The notes under the pieces: model-generated
The model's database searches: none
Told to the model about the DNA's origin: nothing
Seen by the model: only the letters and a program-made list of their open reading frames with translations
Shown: positions 35,241-44,262 of the stretch, piece by piece
How positions within the stretch are numbered: position 1 is the first letter of the stretch
Layout of the letters: every line of letters begins with the position of its first letter
Program-made: the position numbers and the translations under genes
Assembly (NCBI RefSeq): GCF_007859935.1
Contig: NZ_SJPO01000009.1
Location: 1-64,000 of the forward strand
Length of the DNA: 64,000 nt
Reading direction: 5' to 3'
Source of the DNA: Posidoniimonas polymericola
GTDB lineage: Bacteria > Planctomycetota > Planctomycetia > Pirellulales > Lacipirellulaceae

Positions 35241-35906
35241 ATGCCAAAACTCACTGTCCACGATCGTAAGGGCAATAAGGTCGGCACCTTGAATCTCGAG
35301 GTCGAGGACTTCGCGCCCAGCATCAACAAGCAGCTGCTGCACGATGCGGTCGTGATGTACCAGGCCAACCTTCGCCAAGGCTCGCACCAGACCAAGAGCC
35401 GTGCCGACGTGTCCGGGACGACCAAGAAGCTGTACCGCCAAAAGGGCACCGGCAACGCCCGCGCCGGCAGCCGCCGCAGCGGCGTGCGTCGCGGCGGTGG
35501 CCACATCTTCGCGATTAAGCCGCGCGACTACTCGTACCGCCTGCCGAAGAAGGCCCTCAGGCTCGCCACCCGCATGGCGCTCGCCTCGAAGGTGCAGGAC
35601 GACGAGCTGATCATCATCGACGACCTCAAGTTCGACGCTCCCAAGACCAAGGACATGGCCCAGGTCATCAAGAACCTTGGCTGCGACGGCGGCTCGCTGC
35701 TGGTCACGACCGCCGAGCACGACGCCAACGTCTACAAGAGCGCCCGCAACATCGCTAAGGTGAGCGTCTCCCGGGCGAGCGACCTCAACGCCCTGAATCT
35801 GCTTTCGTCTCGCCGGGTGCTGGTCACCAAGGCCGCCATCGAGGCCCTCAAGGCCAACGCCAGCAGCAACGGCAAGGCGAACACCACTACCGACGGTGAG
35901 GAGTAA
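35241..35906 (+). CDS. rplD: 50S ribosomal protein L4
   Basis: L4, 221 residues, lines the exit tunnel and in E. coli represses the S10 operon. The conserved loop KSRADVSGTTKKLYRQKGTG and RSGVRRGGGHIF are present, followed by a Rossmann-like C-terminal domain and a short tail. No Shine-Dalgarno sequence is visible. rplW begins 3 bp after the stop. Confidence 0.98.
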   Translation: MPKLTVHDRKGNKVGTLNLEVEDFAPSINKQLLHDAVVMYQANLRQGSHQTKSRADVSGTTKKLYRQKGTGNARAGSRRSGVRRGGGHIFAIKPRDYSYRLPKKALRLATRMALASKVQDDELIIIDDLKFDAPKTKDMAQVIKNLGCDGGSLLVTTAEHDANVYKSARNIAKVSVSRASDLNALNLLSSRRVLVTKAAIEALKANASSNGKANTTTDGEE

Positions 35907-35909
35907 AGC

Positions 35910-36224
35910 ATGCCACGGCATATCCCGCAGACCACCTCGCTCACGCTCGAACCGCACCAGGTCATCCTGCGTCCGCTGGTTACCGAGAAGGGCGTGCACC
36001 GCTCGAGCCGCAACAACGCGTACTCCTTCGAGGTCAGCCGGCTGGCGACCAAGGAAGACATCCGTCGCGCGGTCGAGGCCCTGTTCGACGTGAAGGTCGA
36101 AAAGGTCGCGACCCAGAACCGCAAGGGCAAGCTGCGGCGGACCAAGTTCCGCCTCGGCCGCACCAGCGACTGGAAGAAGGCAATCGTGACGCTCAACGAA
36201 GAGCACCGCATCGACTTCTTCTAG
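35910..36224 (+). CDS. rplW: 50S ribosomal protein L23
   Basis: L23, 104 residues, sits at the tunnel exit and docks trigger factor and SRP. LEPHQVILRPLVTEKGVHRSS, the central NAYSFEVSRLATKEDIRRAV and the basic loop are typical. GAGGAG lies 8 bp upstream, inside the end of rplD. Confidence 0.97.
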   Translation: MPRHIPQTTSLTLEPHQVILRPLVTEKGVHRSSRNNAYSFEVSRLATKEDIRRAVEALFDVKVEKVATQNRKGKLRRTKFRLGRTSDWKKAIVTLNEEHRIDFF

Positions 36225-36268
36225 GCCGCGCCGCACAACCAACAGCCAACCGACCAACACAAAAACTT

Positions 36269-36317
36269 GACAGCCGATAGCTGACAGCCGCACGCTGGCA
36301 GCCTACAGCCGAAAGCC
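36269..36317 (+). repeat. Heptamer repeat array upstream of rplB
   Basis: Seven consecutive 7-bp units: GACAGCC, GATAGCT, GACAGCC, GCACGCT, GGCAGCC, TACAGCC, GAAAGCC. They end 8 bp before the rplB ATG. The same unit recurs upstream of rplF (five units) and rpsG (four units, minus strand). Confidence 0.72.
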
Positions 36318-36325
36318 TCGCCATC

Positions 36326-37189
36326 ATGGGCATCCGAAAATACAAGCCGACCTCCGCCGGCCGCCGCAACGCGTCGGTGAGCGATTTCAAGGAGCTGACC
36401 AAGGGCGCCAAGCCCGAGAAGTCGCTGCTGCGTCCGCTCACCAAGACCGGTGGCCGCAACAACCAGGGCAAGATCACCTGCCGCCACCGCGGCGGCGGCC
36501 ACAAGCGTCGGTACCGCCTGATCGACTTCCGTCGCAACAAGGACGGCATGCTGGCGACCGTCGACTCGATCCAGTACGACCCGAACCGCTCCGCCCGTAT
36601 CGCCCTGCTGGTGTACGCGGACGGCGAGCGCCGGTACATCATCGCACCGCACGGCCTGAAGGCCGGCGACCAGGTCCAGAGCGGCCCGGACGCCCCGGCG
36701 GCGGTCGGCAACTGCCTGCCGCTCAGCAAGATCCCGCTGGCGACTCAGGTGTACAACGTCGAGCTGCAGGCCGGACGCGGCGGCGTGCTTTGCCGCTCGG
36801 CCGGGACCAGCGCCACGCTGATGGCCCGCGAGGCCGGTTGGGCACAGATCTCGCTGCCGAGCGGTGAGATCCGCCGTATCCCGTCGACCTGCCGGGCGAC
36901 CATCGGCTCCACCAGCAACCCGGACCACAGCGCGGTCGAGCTCGGCAAGGCCGGTCGCCGCCGCTGGCTGGGTCGCCGCCCGCACGTCCGCGGCACGGCT
37001 ATGAACCCGATCGACCACCCGCACGGTGGTGGCGAGGGCCGCACCAAGGGCGGTCGCCACCCCGTCAGTCCGACCGGCAAGAGCGCCAAGGGCGGCATGA
37101 CCCGGCAGCGTCGCAAGGCGTCGAACAAGGCGATCGTCCGCCGCCGTAAGTCGCGTCGCTACGGCGTCCAGAAGCTCATTACCAAATAG
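36326..37189 (+). CDS. rplB: 50S ribosomal protein L2
   Basis: L2, 287 residues, at the subunit interface and essential for peptidyl transfer. The C-terminal signature [18 protein letters not shown], with the conserved histidine, is intact. The N-terminal [18 protein letters not shown] region binds rRNA. No Shine-Dalgarno sequence; a heptamer-repeat array lies just upstream. rpsS follows after 75 bp. Confidence 0.98.
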   Translation: MGIRKYKPTSAGRRNASVSDFKELTKGAKPEKSLLRPLTKTGGRNNQGKITCRHRGGGHKRRYRLIDFRRNKDGMLATVDSIQYDPNRSARIALLVYADGERRYIIAPHGLKAGDQVQSGPDAPAAVGNCLPLSKIPLATQVYNVELQAGRGGVLCRSAGTSATLMAREAGWAQISLPSGEIRRIPSTCRATIGSTSNPDHSAVELGKAGRRRWLGRRPHVRGTAMNPIDHPHGGGEGRTKGGRHPVSPTGKSAKGGMTRQRRKASNKAIVRRRKSRRYGVQKLITK

Positions 37190-37264
37190 CGTTAGACCCG
37201 CGGCCGGTGGGGCCCACCCCGGCTCCGACCCGACAGCACACCGTCACCAGCGAACAGCCAATTC

Positions 37265-37534
37265 ATGAGTCGCTCCACCAAAAAAGGCCCGTACGTCGAC
37301 CCAAAGCTCTACCTGAAGGTAGAGCGTCAGAACGACGTCGGCAGCAAGAACCCAATCACTACTTGGGCCCGCGCCTGCACGATTGTGCCTGAGTTTGTCG
37401 GCCACACGTTCATGGTGCACAACGGCAAAGTGCACGTGAAGGTGCTGGTCACCGAAGACATGGTGGGCCACAAGCTAGGCGAGTTTTCCCCGACCCGCAC
37501 CTTCCGCGGCCACAGCGGCAAGGGCAAGAAGTAG
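37265..37534 (+). CDS. rpsS: 30S ribosomal protein S19
   Basis: S19, 89 residues, in the 30S head next to S13. [18 protein letters not shown] at the N-terminus and the central [20 protein letters not shown] and [21 protein letters not shown] blocks are standard. No Shine-Dalgarno sequence. rplV starts 79 bp downstream. Confidence 0.98.
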   Translation: MSRSTKKGPYVDPKLYLKVERQNDVGSKNPITTWARACTIVPEFVGHTFMVHNGKVHVKVLVTEDMVGHKLGEFSPTRTFRGHSGKGKK

Positions 37535-37613
37535 GAGAGGCATTCGGCCGCCAGCCGTCCGCAACCAGGGCACGCCCTAGCGGACCAACGGTGGTCAACG
37601 GCCGACAGGCAAC

Positions 37614-37937
37614 ATGTACCGAGCAACCCACAAGCACGCACGAATCAGCGCCACCAAGGTGCGGCCGCTGGCGGACCTGATCCGCGGCAAGCGGGCCGAC
37701 GAGGCGCTCTCGATCCTCCGCTTCCAGCCCCACCGCGGAGCTCGGCTCCTCGAGAAGGTGCTGCAGAGCGCACTGGGCAACGCCGAGGACCAACGGGCGC
37801 CAAACCTGGCCGGCCTGACGGTTGTCGACGCCCGCGTCGACGGCGGGCCGATGTTCAAGCGTCTGCGCCCCCGTGCCCGCGGCATGGCCCACGTGATCAA
37901 GAAGCGGTTCAGTCACATCACCGTGGCGGTTGAATAG
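37614..37937 (+). CDS. rplV: 50S ribosomal protein L22
   Basis: L22, 107 residues, whose beta-hairpin narrows the exit tunnel near the macrolide site. Family features: ATHKHARISATKVRPLADLI, the ANAEDQ-like GNAEDQRAPN, and RLRPRARGMAHVIKKRFSHI. No upstream Shine-Dalgarno sequence. rpsC follows after 72 bp. Confidence 0.97.
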   Translation: MYRATHKHARISATKVRPLADLIRGKRADEALSILRFQPHRGARLLEKVLQSALGNAEDQRAPNLAGLTVVDARVDGGPMFKRLRPRARGMAHVIKKRFSHITVAVE

Positions 37938-38009
37938 CCACCCCGGACCAGCGGCGCCGCCCGGCGAGCGTCACCACCCCCAACAAGCCACCAACCACAC
38001 ACCATTATT

Positions 38010-38705
38010 ATGGGTCAAAAGGTCAACCCAATCGGATTCCGCACCGGCGTCATGCTCGATTGGAAGAGCCGCTGGTACGCTCCGAAGAAGGAGTTCGCGG
38101 ACCTGCTTCTGGAAGACAAGAAGCTCCGCGACTACGTGACCAAGAAGTACAAGTTCGCCGGGATCCCCAAGGTGGAGATCGAGCGGACCCGCGACGAGGT
38201 CAAGGTCGTCCTGCACGCGGCCCGGCCCGGCGTGATCATTGGCCGCAAGGGCCAGCAGGTCGAGCAGCTGCAGGACGAGCTGCAGAACCTGATCGGCCGT
38301 CGGATCAACATCAAGATTGAGGAGATCAGCCGCCCGGAGATCCAGGCCCACCTAGTGGCCGAGGACATCGCCGAGCAGCTGATCAAGCGGGCCCCATTCC
38401 GCCGCGCTATCAAGCGTGCGTTGGAGCAGACCATGGAAGCGGGAGCCAAGGGCATCAAGGTGCAGTTGGCGGGCCGGCTGGGCGGGGCTGAAATGGCCCG
38501 CCGCGAGAAGCAGATTGCCGGCAGCATCCCGCTGAGCACGCTGCGAGCGAAGATTGATTACGGATTTGTTGAAGCAAAAACCGCACAGGGCCACATTGGC
38601 ATCCAGGTGTGGGTAAACCAAGGCGAGTACGAGGACCAAGCCGATGGCGCTGATGCCCAAGAGGGTCAAGCATCGAAAAAGCCAAAGAGGTCGTATAAGA
38701 GGTAA
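38010..38705 (+). CDS. rpsC: 30S ribosomal protein S3
   Basis: S3, 231 residues, at the mRNA entry tunnel. It has the KH domain (RPGVIIGRKGQQVEQLQDEL) and the C-terminal domain (RAPFRRAIKRALEQTMEAGA, IDYGFVEAKTAQGHIGIQVW). After this a hydrophilic tail of about 28 residues (NQGEYEDQADGADAQEG and lysine-rich end) runs 62 bp into the start of rplP in another frame, so tail and L16 N-terminus share DNA. Confidence 0.97.
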   Translation: MGQKVNPIGFRTGVMLDWKSRWYAPKKEFADLLLEDKKLRDYVTKKYKFAGIPKVEIERTRDEVKVVLHAARPGVIIGRKGQQVEQLQDELQNLIGRRINIKIEEISRPEIQAHLVAEDIAEQLIKRAPFRRAIKRALEQTMEAGAKGIKVQLAGRLGGAEMARREKQIAGSIPLSTLRAKIDYGFVEAKTAQGHIGIQVWVNQGEYEDQADGADAQEGQASKKPKRSYKR

Positions 38706-39063
38706 CGCGACCCGCGGCAACCGCGTGGTCTTTGGCGAGTTCGGATTGCAGGCAATAGAGGGCGGCTGGATCAGCGCCCAAACGATTGAAGCGGGTCGTA
38801 TCGCGGCACAGCAGTATGTGCGCGGCGAGGGCAAGCTTTACATCCGCATCTTCCCGGACAAGTCGATTACCTCCATCCCGCTCGAAACCCGCATGGGTAA
38901 GGGCAAGGGTGAACCCGACTACTGGGCTGCCGTGGTGCGCCCTGGCACTGTGCTGTACGAGGTGGCCGGCATCACCGAGCAGGCGGCGAAGATCTGCTTC
39001 GCGCGTCTGGCTCACAAGATGCCGATCCGCGTTCGTTTGGTGCACCGCGACCCGCAGCTGTAA
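38644..39063 (+). CDS. rplP: 50S ribosomal protein L16
   Basis: L16, 139 residues, helps position the A-site tRNA. Begins MALMPKRVKHRKSQRGR, the usual L16 start, and carries FGEFGLQAIEGGWISAQTIE and the central KGKGEPDYWAAVV. The start (38644, or the ATG at 38653) lies inside rpsC, giving a 53-62 bp overlap in different frames, which suggests coupled translation. Confidence 0.97.
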   Translation: MALMPKRVKHRKSQRGRIRGNATRGNRVVFGEFGLQAIEGGWISAQTIEAGRIAAQQYVRGEGKLYIRIFPDKSITSIPLETRMGKGKGEPDYWAAVVRPGTVLYEVAGITEQAAKICFARLAHKMPIRVRLVHRDPQL

Positions 39064-39155
39064 GAAGCCGCTGGAAAATGAAACCATCGGGGCCCAACCG
39101 CCCCGAGACACACGAGTCCAACGACCCGCAAGTCCACGACCCAACTGCGATAACG

Positions 39156-39383
39156 ATGAAGATTGCCGAACTAAAAGACATGAGCGACGAGCAGCTCGAG
39201 TTGACCGCTAAAGAGGCGGCCGACAACCTGTTCCGGCTCCGCATCCAATCGCAGACCGAGCGTCTGGACGCCCCCAGCGAGCTCCGCCGCAACCGGCGGT
39301 TGATCGCCCGGGTCAAGACGCTGCAGACGCAGCGTGCGACGGCCGCCGGCGGAGCCGAAACCGAAGCCGAGAAGACCGCTTAA
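39156..39383 (+). CDS. rpmC: 50S ribosomal protein L29
   Basis: L29, 75 residues, near the tunnel exit. MKIAELKDMSDEQLELTAKE and RLRIQSQTERLDAPSELRRNRR match the family; the acidic/alanine C-terminus (GGAETEAEKTA) is an extension. The ATG at 39156 is chosen because the upstream in-frame residues are not L29-like. It is followed by rpsQ after 51 bp. Confidence 0.95.
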   Translation: MKIAELKDMSDEQLELTAKEAADNLFRLRIQSQTERLDAPSELRRNRRLIARVKTLQTQRATAAGGAETEAEKTA

Positions 39384-39420
39384 ACCAGAGTCGGCCCGCT
39401 TGCAGGGTCACACCACCCCC

Positions 39421-39434
39421 AACAGCTAGCTGTT
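39421..39434. repeat. Perfect 14-bp palindrome at the rpsQ start
   Basis: AACAGCTAGCTGTT is identical to its reverse complement and abuts the rpsQ ATG at 39435. In heptamer terms it is AACAGCT followed by its complement, so it fits the same repeat family. In RNA it could pair with itself or form a 5-bp hairpin over the start codon. Confidence 0.55.
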
Positions 39435-39767
39435 ATGCCTAAGAAAATCGTCATTGGCGTTGTGACCAGCGACAAGATGGACAAGAGCCGTCGGGTCGAG
39501 ATCGGCCGTTCGGTCCGCCACCCGAAGTACGGCAAGTTCATCCAGCGCCGCACCGTCTGCCACGTGCACGACGAGAACAACGAGTCCCACGAGGGCGACA
39601 CGGTGGAAATCATCGAGTGCCCACCGAAGTCCAAGACCAAGCGTTGGGAGCTGGTTAAGGTGCTGGCGAAGAGCCAGATTGTCGACCTGGCCGCCCTGCG
39701 GGCCGCCCGCAAGGCGCAGCAGGAAGAGGACGCGACCACCGTCGGCGCCGAGGCCTCGGCCGAGTAG
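39435..39767 (+). CDS. rpsQ: 30S ribosomal protein S17
   Basis: S17, 110 residues, binds 16S rRNA early in assembly. The OB-fold core is clear ([57 protein letters not shown]). The last 25 residues, alanine/glutamate-rich, are an extension. The start codon directly follows a 14-bp palindrome and has no Shine-Dalgarno sequence. rplN starts 81 bp downstream. Confidence 0.97.
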   Translation: MPKKIVIGVVTSDKMDKSRRVEIGRSVRHPKYGKFIQRRTVCHVHDENNESHEGDTVEIIECPPKSKTKRWELVKVLAKSQIVDLAALRAARKAQQEEDATTVGAEASAE

Positions 39768-39848
39768 CGGCCTGCGTAACCAGGCGGGCACAACCGCCGC
39801 CCAATCCATTCCAACCACCGCGACACCCGTAACTGTTTAGACGCCGCC

Positions 39849-40217
39849 ATGATCCAGATGCAGTCCAGGCTGAACGTCGCCGACAACACCGGCGCCAAAG
39901 AGGTGATGTGCATCAAGGTGCTCGGTGGCAGCCGCCGTCGGTTCGCCAACGTGGGCGACGTGATCGTCTGCAGCGTGAAGAGCGTGATCCCGGGCAGCGA
40001 CCTGAAGAAGAAGACGGTCGTCCGCGCCGTGATCGTGCGGGTCAAGAGCCCGACCCGCCGCCCCGACGGCAGCTACGTCCGCTTTGACTCGAACGCGGTC
40101 GTGATCATCGACAAGGACAACAACCCGCGAGGCACCCGCATCTTCGGAGCGGTCGCCCGTGAGCTGCGTGACCGCAAGTTCATGAAGATCGTCAGCCTCG
40201 CCAACGAAGTCATTTAG
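39849..40217 (+). CDS. rplN: 50S ribosomal protein L14
   Basis: L14, 122 residues, the normal length, at the subunit interface. [20 protein letters not shown], then [13 protein letters not shown] and the C-terminal [20 protein letters not shown] are standard. No Shine-Dalgarno sequence is visible; upstream is A/C-rich. rplX follows after 84 bp. Confidence 0.98.
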   Translation: MIQMQSRLNVADNTGAKEVMCIKVLGGSRRRFANVGDVIVCSVKSVIPGSDLKKKTVVRAVIVRVKSPTRRPDGSYVRFDSNAVVIIDKDNNPRGTRIFGAVARELRDRKFMKIVSLANEVI

Positions 40218-40301
40218 TCGCTCCGGCCGGCCCCTTCGAACCGGGGCCTCCACCGACCGGACCGCCGACCACCGCACAGCCGACCAGCCAACACTACTGC
40301 C

Positions 40302-40649
40302 ATGCTTATTAAAACCGGGGACACCGTTCAGATCATCACCGGCGCGGACAAAGGGGTCCGCAGCCGCGTGACGTCCATCGACCGCACCGCTGGCAAGGCG
40401 CTCGTCGAGGGGGTCAACATGGTCCTGAAGCACGTCCGCCGCAGCCAGAAGTACCCGCAGGGCGGGCGGCTGAACAAAGAGATGCCGGTTCAGGTGTCGA
40501 ACATCGCGTACTTCTGCGAGTCGTGCTCGAAGCCGACCCGCCTGGGCGCCCGGTACCTGGACGACGGCTCGAAGGAGCGGTTCTGCAAGAAGTGCGGAAC
40601 CGCCCACGGCCAGATCGCCCCGGCCAAGGCGGCCCACGCCAAGAAGTAG
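40302..40649 (+). CDS. rplX: 50S ribosomal protein L24 with a zinc-ribbon motif
   Basis: L24, 115 residues, an assembly initiator with a KOW domain (IKTGDTVQIITGADKGVRSR). The C-terminal half has two CxxC pairs (CESCSKP and CKKCGTAH), a potential zinc ribbon seen in some bacterial L24 proteins. It ends in a lysine-rich tail. No Shine-Dalgarno sequence. rplE follows after 72 bp. Confidence 0.97.
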   Translation: MLIKTGDTVQIITGADKGVRSRVTSIDRTAGKALVEGVNMVLKHVRRSQKYPQGGRLNKEMPVQVSNIAYFCESCSKPTRLGARYLDDGSKERFCKKCGTAHGQIAPAKAAHAKK

Positions 40650-40721
40650 GCGCCACCAACATAACCAACGCCGCACGCCGGCCCGTAACCACCTCCACCT
40701 GTTCCCGAACGACCGCGACCC

Positions 40722-41282
40722 ATGTCCGCCCGTCTCCAAGAACGATTTGAAAAAGAGATCCTGCCCCAGCTGGCGGAGAAGCTCGGCCGCAAGAACGTGC
40801 TGTCGCTTCCGCGCCTGGATAAGATCGTTGTGAGCATGGGCGTGGGCAGCGCCATCGCCGACAAGAAACACATCGAAGAGGCGGTCGCCGCCCTCACGGA
40901 GATCAGTGGCCAGAAGGCTGTGATCTGCAGGGCCCGCAAGTCGGTTGCCGGCTTCAAGCTCCGCGAGGGGATGCCGATCGGCGCCAAGGTGACGATCCGC
41001 GGCGTGCGGATGTACGAGTTCCTGGACCGGCTGATCTCGATGGCCCTGCCGCGTGTCCGCGACTTCCGCGGCTGCAAGCGGAACGCGTTCGACGGCAACG
41101 GCAACTACAGCCTGGGCCTGACCGAGCAGCTGGTCTTCCCGGAGCTCAACCCGGACAAGTTCCTGCGTCCGCAGGGCATGAACATCGCGATCTGCTGCCG
41201 CGGCGGGTCGGACGACGACTCGCGTCAGATGCTCGAGATGTTTGGCTTCCCGTTCCAGCGTGAAGAGGAGCAGGCGGCGTAA
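40722..41282 (+). CDS. rplE: 50S ribosomal protein L5
   Basis: L5, 186 residues, anchors 5S rRNA in the central protuberance. [41 protein letters not shown] and the tail [17 protein letters not shown] fit the family. The following rpsN begins 64 bp after the stop. Confidence 0.97.
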   Translation: MSARLQERFEKEILPQLAEKLGRKNVLSLPRLDKIVVSMGVGSAIADKKHIEEAVAALTEISGQKAVICRARKSVAGFKLREGMPIGAKVTIRGVRMYEFLDRLISMALPRVRDFRGCKRNAFDGNGNYSLGLTEQLVFPELNPDKFLRPQGMNIAICCRGGSDDDSRQMLEMFGFPFQREEEQAA

Positions 41283-41346
41283 CCGGCACGTCAGTGAATG
41301 TCGACCGCCCCGCGGCCGACGACCGAAAACCGACCAGACAAGAACT

Positions 41347-41532
41347 ATGGCAAGCAAATCCAAAATCGCCAAAGCCGAGAAGACGCCGAAGTACAGCAGC
41401 CGGCGTGAAAACCGCTGCAAGATCTGCGGCCGCCCCCGTGCTGTGTACCGGAAGTTCGGCATCTGCCGGATCTGCTTCCGGAACCTGGCCGACAAGGGGC
41501 AGATCCCCGGCGTCCGCAAGGCGAGCTGGTAA
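41347..41532 (+). CDS. rpsN: 30S ribosomal protein S14, type Z (zinc)
   Basis: A short 61-residue S14 with the zinc-ribbon pair CKICGRP and CRICFRN, so it is the zinc-binding type Z rather than the about 100-residue form. The start (41347) is taken because the upstream frame is not S14-like. It sits in the normal place between rplE and rpsH. Confidence 0.97.
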   Translation: MASKSKIAKAEKTPKYSSRRENRCKICGRPRAVYRKFGICRICFRNLADKGQIPGVRKASW

Positions 41533-41671
41533 CGACCCCGCGGTGGGACCAAGCCCCTACGCGTCGCGAATACTGGTCAGAGCCTGCACCCCCAGCCGCC
41601 GGACAAAACCCGCTGCGGCACTCTGACCCGAAACCCTAACAAACCTCTGACCCCGACATCGTAAACCCCTC

Positions 41672-42073
41672 ATGATGACTGACCCCATCGCCGACATGCT
41701 GACCCGCATCCGCAACGCGGTGCGTGTTGAGCGGCCGAATGTGCTGATGCCGGTTTCCAAGGTGAAGCGCGGAGTCGCCGAGGTCCTCAAGCGCGAAGGC
41801 TACATCTGGGACTGGCACGAGGAAGAGCTCGAAGACTCCCCGGCCAAGCAGCTGTACATCGACCTGAAGTACGGGCCCAACGGCGAACGCGTGATCCGGC
41901 ACATCAAGCGGGTCAGCTCGCCGGGTCGCCGCGTGTACTCGCAGGCCCGCCGCCTGCGTCCGGTGCTCAACGGCCTGGGCATCTCGATCATCAGCACAAG
42001 CCGCGGCGTGATCAGCGACCGCGAGGCGCGGCAGCGGAACCTGGGCGGTGAGGTCCTCTGCGAGCTGTGGTGA
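41672..42073 (+). CDS. rpsH: 30S ribosomal protein S8
   Basis: S8, 133 residues, binds the central domain of 16S rRNA and in E. coli represses the spc operon at the L5 start. Begins MMTDPIADMLTRIRNAV; the second ATG (41675) may be the true start. The C-terminal IISTSRGVISDREARQRNLGG is diagnostic. It is followed by rplF after 97 bp, part of which is a heptamer-repeat array. Confidence 0.97.
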   Translation: MMTDPIADMLTRIRNAVRVERPNVLMPVSKVKRGVAEVLKREGYIWDWHEEELEDSPAKQLYIDLKYGPNGERVIRHIKRVSSPGRRVYSQARRLRPVLNGLGISIISTSRGVISDREARQRNLGGEVLCELW

Positions 42074-42128
42074 TTTTGCGTCCGGTCGCCGGCGCCAAAA
42101 CCGTCGGCCCGTCCCCCTACACACAAAA

Positions 42129-42163
42129 CAAAGCTGAACGCTGGAAGCTGACTGCCGACAGCC
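42129..42163 (+). repeat. Heptamer repeat array upstream of rplF
   Basis: Five consecutive 7-bp units: CAAAGCT, GAACGCT, GGAAGCT, GACTGCC, GACAGCC, ending 7 bp before the rplF ATG. Same unit and phase as the array before rplB. Confidence 0.7.
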
Positions 42164-42170
42164 CTGAATC

Positions 42171-42713
42171 ATGTCCCGAATTGGAAAAAAGCCGGTCTCG
42201 ATCCCCGACGGCGTGAAGGTCAACCTCAGCGGCCGTGAGCTCTCGGTGGAAGGCAAGCTCGGCAAGCTAACCTACGAGCACCGCCCCGAGATCACCGTCA
42301 AGGTCGACGACGACGCCAAGGAAGTCGTCTGCTCCCGCGACTCCGAGGACCGCGAGAGTCGGGCCTTCCACGGCCTGACCCGCGCCCTGGTTCAGAACAT
42401 GATCGAGGGCGTGACAAACGGCTACGAGAAGAAGCTCGAGATCCACGGGGTCGGTTACCTCGGCGCGATCGACGGCGACACGCTGCAGCTGCGGGTCGGC
42501 TTCGCCAACGAGATCCACAAGAAGATCCCCAAGGAACTGGACGTCACCTGCCCCGATCAGACGCACATCGTGGTGAAGGGCTCTGACAAGCAGAAGGTGG
42601 GCCAGTTCGCCGCCGAGGTGCGTGCGGTCCGCAAGCCTGAGCCGTACAAGGGCAAGGGCATCCGTTACGAGGGCGAGCAGGTCCGCCGCAAGGCGGGCAA
42701 GGCTGCCAAGTAG
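42171..42713 (+). CDS. rplF: 50S ribosomal protein L6
   Basis: L6, 180 residues, near the factor-binding site. SRIGKKPVSIPDGVKVNLSG, ALVQNMIEGVTNGYEKKLEI and the C-terminal KPEPYKGKGIRYEGE signature are present. The heptamer-repeat array lies immediately upstream and no Shine-Dalgarno sequence is seen. Confidence 0.98.
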   Translation: MSRIGKKPVSIPDGVKVNLSGRELSVEGKLGKLTYEHRPEITVKVDDDAKEVVCSRDSEDRESRAFHGLTRALVQNMIEGVTNGYEKKLEIHGVGYLGAIDGDTLQLRVGFANEIHKKIPKELDVTCPDQTHIVVKGSDKQKVGQFAAEVRAVRKPEPYKGKGIRYEGEQVRRKAGKAAK

Positions 42714-42818
42714 GGGCAGCAGAGCTTCCGATAATTCACCGCGTGGCCGGCGGCCAGCGGCTGGTGTTTGGTTCACCAGCGACGCCGCCAACCACCGAAC
42801 ACCAACTACGACACGACC

Positions 42819-43187
42819 ATGGACCATTCCAAAGCTATCGGCCGGCAGCGTAAGCGTCGCTCGTTCCGCGTGCGCAAGCGCCTGCGTGGCACCGCCGAAC
42901 GCCCGCGTCTGAGCGTCTCGCGGAGCCACAAGAACATCGCCGTTCAATTGATCGACGACGACGCCGGCAAGACGATCGCCTCGGCCTCGACGCTTGAGAA
43001 GTCGATCGCCGACCAGGTCAAGTTCGGCGGCAACCGCGACGCCGCGGCCGCCGTCGGCAAGGCGATCGCCGAGCGGGCCGCCGCGGCCGGCGTCAACGCC
43101 GTCTGCTTCGACCGCGGACCCTACAAGTACCACGGCCGCGTCGCCGATCTGGCGGGCGCCGCCCGCGAGGCCGGCCTGCAGTTCTAG
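42819..43187 (+). CDS. rplR: 50S ribosomal protein L18
   Basis: L18, 122 residues, binds 5S rRNA with L5. [20 protein letters not shown] and the C-terminal [20 protein letters not shown] are diagnostic. The ATG at 42819 is used ([14 protein letters not shown]); the earlier in-frame start adds residues unlike L18. It is followed by rpsE after 62 bp. Confidence 0.96.
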   Translation: MDHSKAIGRQRKRRSFRVRKRLRGTAERPRLSVSRSHKNIAVQLIDDDAGKTIASASTLEKSIADQVKFGGNRDAAAAVGKAIAERAAAAGVNAVCFDRGPYKYHGRVADLAGAAREAGLQF

Positions 43188-43249
43188 GCCCGGCCACCAA
43201 GCCGCGGCGCCCCAAGCCACCAACGAACACCCCAACTTCCCAGTCGAAC

Positions 43250-43756
43250 ATGGCCAAGACCAAATCGAGAGAACCCCGCGAGAAGCAACGCGGCGAGCTG
43301 AACGAGAGCATCGTGAAGATCAAGCGTTGCTCAGCGGTCGTTAAGGGCGGTCGCCGCTTCAGCTTCGCCGCGATGATTGTCGTCGGCGACGGCAAGGGCA
43401 AGGTCGGCTGGGGCTACGGCAAGGCCAACGAGGTCCCGCCGAGCGTGGAGAAGGCCCGCAAGGAGGGCATGCGGAGCATGATCACCGTGCCGATGGAAGG
43501 CTCGACCATCCCGCATGTGGTGAAGGGTCGCTTCGGCGGCTCGGAGGTGATCCTGGTGCCGGCGTCCGAGGGCACCGGCGTGATCGCCGGCAGCGCGGTC
43601 CGCGCCGTCTGCGAGGCGGCCGGCATCCACAACATCCTGACCAAGAGCTTCGGCTCCAATAATCCTATCCCGCTCGTCAAGGCGACGATGGCCGCTCTGC
43701 AAGAGCTCCGCCCGAAGAGCGAGATTGAACGCCTCCGTGGAGTGACCCTGTCATGA
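43250..43756 (+). CDS. rpsE: 30S ribosomal protein S5
   Basis: S5, 168 residues, at the mRNA entry and decoding region. The double-stranded-RNA-binding fold ([37 protein letters not shown]) and [19 protein letters not shown] are typical. Its stop overlaps the rplO start by 4 bp (ATGA). The usual rpmD (L30) between these two genes is missing. Confidence 0.98.
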   Translation: MAKTKSREPREKQRGELNESIVKIKRCSAVVKGGRRFSFAAMIVVGDGKGKVGWGYGKANEVPPSVEKARKEGMRSMITVPMEGSTIPHVVKGRFGGSEVILVPASEGTGVIAGSAVRAVCEAAGIHNILTKSFGSNNPIPLVKATMAALQELRPKSEIERLRGVTLS

Positions 43757-44262
43757 TTCTGGACGACGTCCATCGCGGTATAAACAAGAACAAGAAGCGC
43801 AAGCGGATCGGCCGCGGCCCGGGCTCCGGGCACGGCAAGACCTCCGGCCGTGGCCACAAGGGCCAGGGTTCGCGCGCGGGCAACTCGTCGCACCCCACAT
43901 TCGCGGGCGGGTCGATGCCGATGGTCCGCCGCGTGCCGAAGCGCGGCTTCAACAACCGCTTCGCCGACACGGTCGTGGTGGTCAACGTCGGTCAGATCGA
44001 CGCGGTCTTTGAGGCCGGCGAAGAGGTGACCCTCGAGGCGCTGGCCACCAAGAACCTGGCCAAGGGGCGGTTCGACCTGCTCAAGGTGCTGGGCGACGGC
44101 GAGCTGACCAAGAAGCTCAAGATCTCCGCGCACCGGTTCAGCAAGTCGGCGGTCGAGAAGATCGAGAAGTCCGGCGGCGAGATGGTGACCCTGCCCGGCA
44201 AGACCCCGGTCGCCCAGAAGCAGCGTGAGGCCCGGGCCAAGAAGCAGGCCGCCAAGTCGTAG
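43753..44262 (+). CDS. rplO: 50S ribosomal protein L15
   Basis: L15, 169 residues. The glycine/arginine-rich N-terminus ([27 protein letters not shown]) and the C-terminal domain are typical; the lysine-rich tail is longer than usual. Translation is coupled to rpsE by the ATGA overlap. secY follows after 277 bp, an unusually long gap for this pair. Confidence 0.97.
   Translation: MILDDVHRGINKNKKRKRIGRGPGSGHGKTSGRGHKGQGSRAGNSSHPTFAGGSMPMVRRVPKRGFNNRFADTVVVVNVGQIDAVFEAGEEVTLEALATKNLAKGRFDLLKVLGDGELTKKLKISAHRFSKSAVEKIEKSGGEMVTLPGKTPVAQKQREARAKKQAAKS

Noticed and set aside
36269-36317. CRISPR array
   Set aside because: Units are 7 bp and contiguous with no spacers, so these are simple tandem heptamers.
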